Assembly (NCBI RefSeq): GCF_024868665.1
Contig: NC_079901.1
Coordinates: 4,646,142-4,710,141 of the forward strand
DNA length: 64,000 bases
From: Triplophysa rosa
Taxonomy: Eukaryota; Chordata; Actinopteri; Cypriniformes; Nemacheilidae
Direction: 5' to 3'
In this document: positions 60,545 to 64,000 of the stretch, piece by piece
Layout: every line of letters starts with the position of its first letter
How positions within the stretch are numbered: position 1 is the stretch's first letter
Translations under genes and position numbers: made by a program
Notes under the pieces: model-generated
What the model was told of the DNA's origin: nothing
Seen by the model: the letters and a program-made list of their open reading frames with translations, nothing else
Database searches by the model: none

Positions 60545-61445
60545 CAGTGGCCATTACGGTGCCGGGCGGCTTCTCGCTGTTAGAGAAACAAGGCCTCCGC
60601 CTGTGACAGCAGGTGGCAGGGGCTTCCCACCTTTTCTAAAGCTCTGGGACCCCCTACTCATCCACTGGACGGTTACAATTTTGCACGCTCAGGCTAGTCA
60701 CCGTCACTTCGCTAGAGATTGTGACGCGGCACAGTGCCGTGGCGTTTTCCATAGGAACACCATCTGTCGGTTCTACACAACGTCGAGAGACTGACAGAAA
60801 GGGAACGTCTTGGTTAAGGCTGTAACGTCTTGGTTACGGGTGTAATGTCTTGGTTACGGATGTAACCTCTGTTCCCAACGAGACGTTGTGTCGAACCGAC
60901 AGATGGGGTTCGCCCTTGAGAACCTATCAACTTCTGACTATTTTGAAAAGGCCAATGAAATTGGCGAATGAAATTTGCATGCCGGACTCCGCCCCTGGAT
61001 ATCCGGGTATTAAAGGAAGACGGCGTGCTCATTCATTCACATTTTGGGCTGAGGAGCCTGAGCATCCCTTGACCGCTGCGGTGGGCGGCCAGCATTGTGG
61101 CATGAAGGACACAACATCTCGTTCCCTCCATCGGGGAACAGAGGATTCATCCATAACCAAGACGTTCCCTTTCTGTCAGTCTCTCGATGTTGTGTCGAGC
61201 CGACAGATGGGGTTCCTATGGAAAACGCTACGGCGCTGTGCCGCGATATCTAGCGAGGCGACGCTGCCTGGCCTAGGCGTGTCAGACGTGAGCACCTGCG
61301 CAAAATTGTGACCATCCAGTGGAGAGTTAGGGGTCCCAGAGCTTTTTTTGAAAGGTGGGAAGCCCCTGCCACCGGCCGTCACAGGTGGAGGCCTTGTTTC
61401 TTTAACAGAGAGAAGCCGCCAGGCACTGTAAGGCCACTGGGTATA
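60545..61445. repeat. Large palindromic DIRS-derived repeat
   Basis: Left arm 60545-60890 and right arm 61105-61445 are inverted copies (for example CAGGGGCTTCCCACCTTT, ACCATCTGTCGGTTC / complement, GAGAGACTGACAGAAAGGGA). A 200-bp centre holds the DIRS terminal promoter (ATTTGCATGCCGGACTCCGC, TATTAAAGG). Twin ORFs beginning MTAGGRGFPPF on opposite strands translate the two arms. The left arm carries three tandem TAAYGTCTTGGTTACGG units (60800-60865). Confidence 0.75.
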
Positions 61446-62121
61446 GCTGAGATGGATCGTATCCCGTAGCCACCGTGGCGGTTTGGGAAGCTCTTGTCAG
61501 GCTCCCAGGGACCGAGACCGGGGCTAGGGGTACGATCTGCTTCATCGACCTCCCAGGGGCTGGTTCAATGGCTGGCAGTGCGGATCCCTCGCCGTGGGGA
61601 AGCCCCCGGGGAGGAGATCGGCTCTGCTGACTTACCTGCCTGGCGATGATGTAGCACAACGCACCGTCGACTGAGAGTGCTGAGGGCTGCTGATTATCCT
61701 CGACATTGGGTCTCGCCGTGACGCAACGTCGAGTTGCCAAACATTGTCGTGTAGAGGGTGAGAGCGGCTGTGATAAACACCCAGAGAGAGAGAAAACTCC
61801 TTTTGAGAAGTGGGCTGTTGGGACTGGGCAGGAACCGTCCCAGATCGACCACCCAGCGATGGGATGGCTGTGGTCGGGCCCAATGGCATTCTCGATCTCC
61901 CTGGGGTCTTCCCATGAGGGCCGCTTCTGCTTTCGCCGCGGCTGCTGATGGGGTGGTGGTCTCGAAGAGGACCAGGGCTGCTGGGAAGCAGACGGTGCAT
62001 GGGACTCGACGGCTGAGGGCGGCCAAGTCGCAGCGGGGGAGGATTTGCCTCGGTCTGCTTCTTTACTGTCGAGAACTGCTGCTCGACACTTCAAGCTGGG
62101 GCCCCAAACATCACAGCACAA
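61402..62121 (-). pseudogene. DIRS reverse-transcriptase-side remnant
   Basis: Minus-strand frame containing a Ser/Pro-rich part and MKQIVPLAP. One frame over, LGA*QELPKPPRWL and IHLSY match the fish DIRS pol start (L-G-W-LPN-SRWLLRTI). Frameshifts and a stop show it is dead. Continues into the right arm of the palindrome. Assignment rests on remembered family sequence. Confidence 0.5.
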
Positions 62122-62359
62122 GTGACAGCTATCTGGATTAATCCTTCAAATCGCAACAGCTCACAAAAAAAAAAAACTCCAGACAATTTCTTACCTGCAT
62201 AGACTCAAAGTAGGCTAAGCTAAGTTTCTCATGCTATCACTTGGCAAGAAACATAGCAAATCATAAGCCAATTGAGCATTAACACCTGTTCCAGACACCT
62301 AGTGTCATCACAAAGGAACACGATATGCTCCTCTGCGGGGAAAGGTGAAAGAACATTCA

Positions 62360-63300
62360 AAGTAAACCTGTGAATGCCAAAATACAGACAACCATCACAT
62401 GCCCTACCAGAGACAAAAATATTTTGGACCATTGCTACACCATAATAAAGAATGCATATCGCTCTGTCCCTAGAGCAGCTTTAGGACTGTCTGATCACTG
62501 CCTGGTTCACCTTATCCCAGCCTATAGGCAGAAACTAAAAGCTGCCAAACCTATGGTAAGGACTGTTAAAAGATGGACCGACGAAACAGAGCGGGTCTGT
62601 GGCGAGGGGGGCGTGGTCTAGCGAAGTCTGGAGAGAAAGGGACGGGAAACCGGCGGGAAATAAGTAGGTCAAAGGATGATTATAAACACCTGTCTCTTGT
62701 TTCAGTGATTGGCAAGAAGAGAATAAAAGCCAACACGAGCGGAGGACAAAGTGAGAGAGAAGCACGGCGATGCAGGGCGGGAGACCGAGAGAGCTGGAGA
62801 GAGAGAAACCGAGGCTGTACCGAGAGAGCGAGCGATTGTGCCAGGAGGCCAACTTAAATATTATTTCCTTTTGCTTTGCGTTTTGATTTTGAGTTAATAA
62901 AACCTCTTACCAGCTACGCCGACCCTGTCTCCTTCCTACCCTACAGCGAACTTTGTTACAGGGCCTTACAAGCCTGTTTCGAGTGCACTGATTGGAGTGT
63001 TTTGGAAGCTGCTACCACCGATCTGGACGAGCTCACAGAGACTGTAACATCATACATCAGTTTCTGTGAGGATTTGTGCATTCCTACCAGGACTTCCTTA
63101 AAATACAACAATGATAAACCATGGTTCTCAGCAAAACTCAGACAGATTCGCCAAGCCAAGGAGGATGCCTACAGAAAAGGGGACAAAGTCTTGTACAAGC
63201 AGGCTAGGAACACATTGACAAAGGAGATCAGAGTGGCTACAGAGAGAAACTACTCTAAAAAGCCGGCCAAGTGTAAGGAACCAACTGAACATCGAGCAGT
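62360..63300 (+). pseudogene. Jockey/L2-like LINE ORF2 segment (endonuclease-RT linker)
   Basis: ITCPTRDKNILDHCYTIIKN, AYRSVPRAALGLSDHCLVHL and AKPMVRTVKRWTDETER (62385-62597), then after an inserted LTR LQACFECTDWSVLEAATTDL, ISFCEDLCIPTRTSLKYNN, KPWFSAKLRQIRQAKEDAYR and LTKEIRVATERNYSKK (62962-63270). The endonuclease C-terminus (LSDH) and the linker to RT are clear; the RT proper is missing. Same family as 47288-47635 and 20593-20805. Confidence 0.85.
62598..62960 (+). mobile_element. Solo LTR inside the LINE
   Basis: 363 bp, TGTGGCGAGG ... CTTTGTTACA, i.e. TGT...ACA ends. Contains a GAATAAAAGCC TATA-like box (62729) and AATAAAA (62897) polyadenylation signal. Flanked by GGGTC (62593-62597) and GGGCC (62961-62965), a 5-bp duplication with one change. 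Removing it plus one copy of the duplication rejoins the LINE frame exactly (ETER|ALQACFE). Confidence 0.83.
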
Positions 63301-63672
63301 ACGCTGGAGAAGTATGTGTCTGTTAACATGTAAACTGGGATGGGAACAGCCCCCTTGTGTCCACCGCCATCAAAGGGACCTCAAACCAACTGACGTGTGT
63401 GTCTCTTTTGATCTGATGGCCTAAGCTATACCACCACAACATCCAAAGTGCCAGCCAAGAGACTTCAACCTTGTCACACCCTACACCGCTCACCAGTACT
63501 TCAACGTGATGTGGATGACAAGATTTGATGTCATAACAACTACGTGAGACAACCTCCCATCTGTGGTCCAAGAAACTTCTGCCACCTTAGGGCCAGCCAA
63601 CCCCCTTCAAGCCCATCTTGCATACTCTCTGGGTAGTGCGATCCCTCTGCACATAGTCCCCGGCAAGGCGAG
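63301..63672. other. Unassigned sequence after the LINE fragment
   Basis: LINE similarity stops near 63280. The following 370 bp is GC-balanced with no recognised feature; it may be leader sequence for the open frame that follows. Confidence 0.4.
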
Positions 63673-64000
63673 ATGGCATTTCTACTGAACCTACTTATTA
63701 TCGAGGCCTTACAGACTCTGGATCAGATGTCTGCTCTCACCAACTCCCCTGTGGTCCGGTCCTGGACCGCCGCGGACACTGCACTGTGCCTAACCACCAC
63801 ATTAGGGTATGCCCTTATTCTTGGCTTGTCCTTCGTCCTTTTCAGAAGGGTCAACGGAATGCAGGAGTCAGTGAACAAGTGTACGGCGGCATTTCCTCGG
63901 GCATTCAAACGGAGCCGCGAGAAGAGAGGCACGCAAGCTGAGCCCGAACCTAACCTCCTCGAGATTGACCTACTGCCAGTGCGCCACAGCACTGAGGACC
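63673..64000 (+). CDS. Unrecognised open frame with a membrane segment (runs off the right edge)
   Basis: ATG at 63673, open for 109 codons to the window end. Starts MAFLLNLLIIEALQTLDQ; a hydrophobic stretch LGYALILGLSFVLF at residues about 48-61 is followed by RR and a basic, then Glu/Pro-rich tail (KRSREKRGTQAEPEPN). A single-pass or signal-anchor protein is possible. I do not recognise a family. The surrounding retroelement context suggests a mobile-element accessory gene, but a host exon is not excluded. Confidence 0.4.
   Translation, partial: MAFLLNLLIIEALQTLDQMSALTNSPVVRSWTAADTALCLTTTLGYALILGLSFVLFRRVNGMQESVNKCTAAFPRAFKRSREKRGTQAEPEPNLLEIDLLPVRHSTED

Noticed and set aside
60603..60794. 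MTAGGRGFPPF open frame and its twin at 61176-61382
   Set aside because: Both are translations of the inverted arms of the DIRS palindrome and have no independent support.

Overview
The window is a vertebrate nuclear contig, almost certainly from a ray-finned fish and probably a cypriniform. The introns are phase-consistent GT-AG introns. The one clear host gene is homeodomain-interacting protein kinase 3 (hipk3). Everything else is dense fish-type transposon debris: hAT, TTAA-target (piggyBac-type), Harbinger-type and Tc1 DNA elements, L2/jockey-like LINEs, DIRS tyrosine-recombinase retrotransposons, and tRNA-derived SINE sequence carrying the familiar 3' tail.

hipk3 runs on the minus strand. 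I could place 14 coding exons between 37888 and 53, splice by splice. They join in frame to 1088 codons with no internal stop. The start codon, the complete kinase domain, the SUMO-interacting motif and most of the C-terminal region are inside the window; the last part of the protein lies beyond position 1. Exons 2-14 are packed into 12.6 kb, whereas the first coding exon is separated from exon 2 by a 24-kb intron stuffed with mobile elements. A GC-rich stretch at about 49.74-50.05 kb with a CCAAT box and GC box is the best candidate for a promoter or 5' non-coding exon.

Region by region: 0-12.6 kb holds hipk3 exons 2-14 with small MITEs, a SINE and an 8-bp-TSD hAT element in the introns. 12.6-36.6 kb is the large intron, with a hAT element carrying a near-complete transposase (21757-24059, perfect 8-bp target duplication), nested hAT MITEs, foldback elements and LINE fragments. 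36.6-37.9 kb is hipk3 coding exon 1. 38-47 kb is repeat-rich upstream sequence with nested hAT elements (exact TSDs), a Tc1 tail and LINE tails. 47188-47287 is a 100-N assembly gap. 48.5-49.7 kb is another hAT element with an exact 8-bp TSD. 50.2-52.5 kb is a DIRS element whose gag is joined directly to the tyrosine recombinase. 52.5-53.2 kb is an inverted copy of the repeat at 43.4-44.0 kb. 54.4-60 kb is an L2-like LINE on the minus strand, split by a 3.1-kb composite element holding two head-to-head copies of a gag-like, proline-repeat gene. 60.5-62.1 kb is a palindromic DIRS-derived structure. 62.2-64 kb is a LINE interrupted by a solo LTR, followed by an unrecognised open frame with a membrane segment that runs off the right edge.

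The host gene and the mobile elements do not form a functional system together. The biological interest lies in the transposon biology (an almost complete hAT copy, a DIRS deletion derivative, multi-layer nesting that gives relative ages) and in a lineage-specific Gly/Glu-rich insertion in the hipk3 N-terminus.
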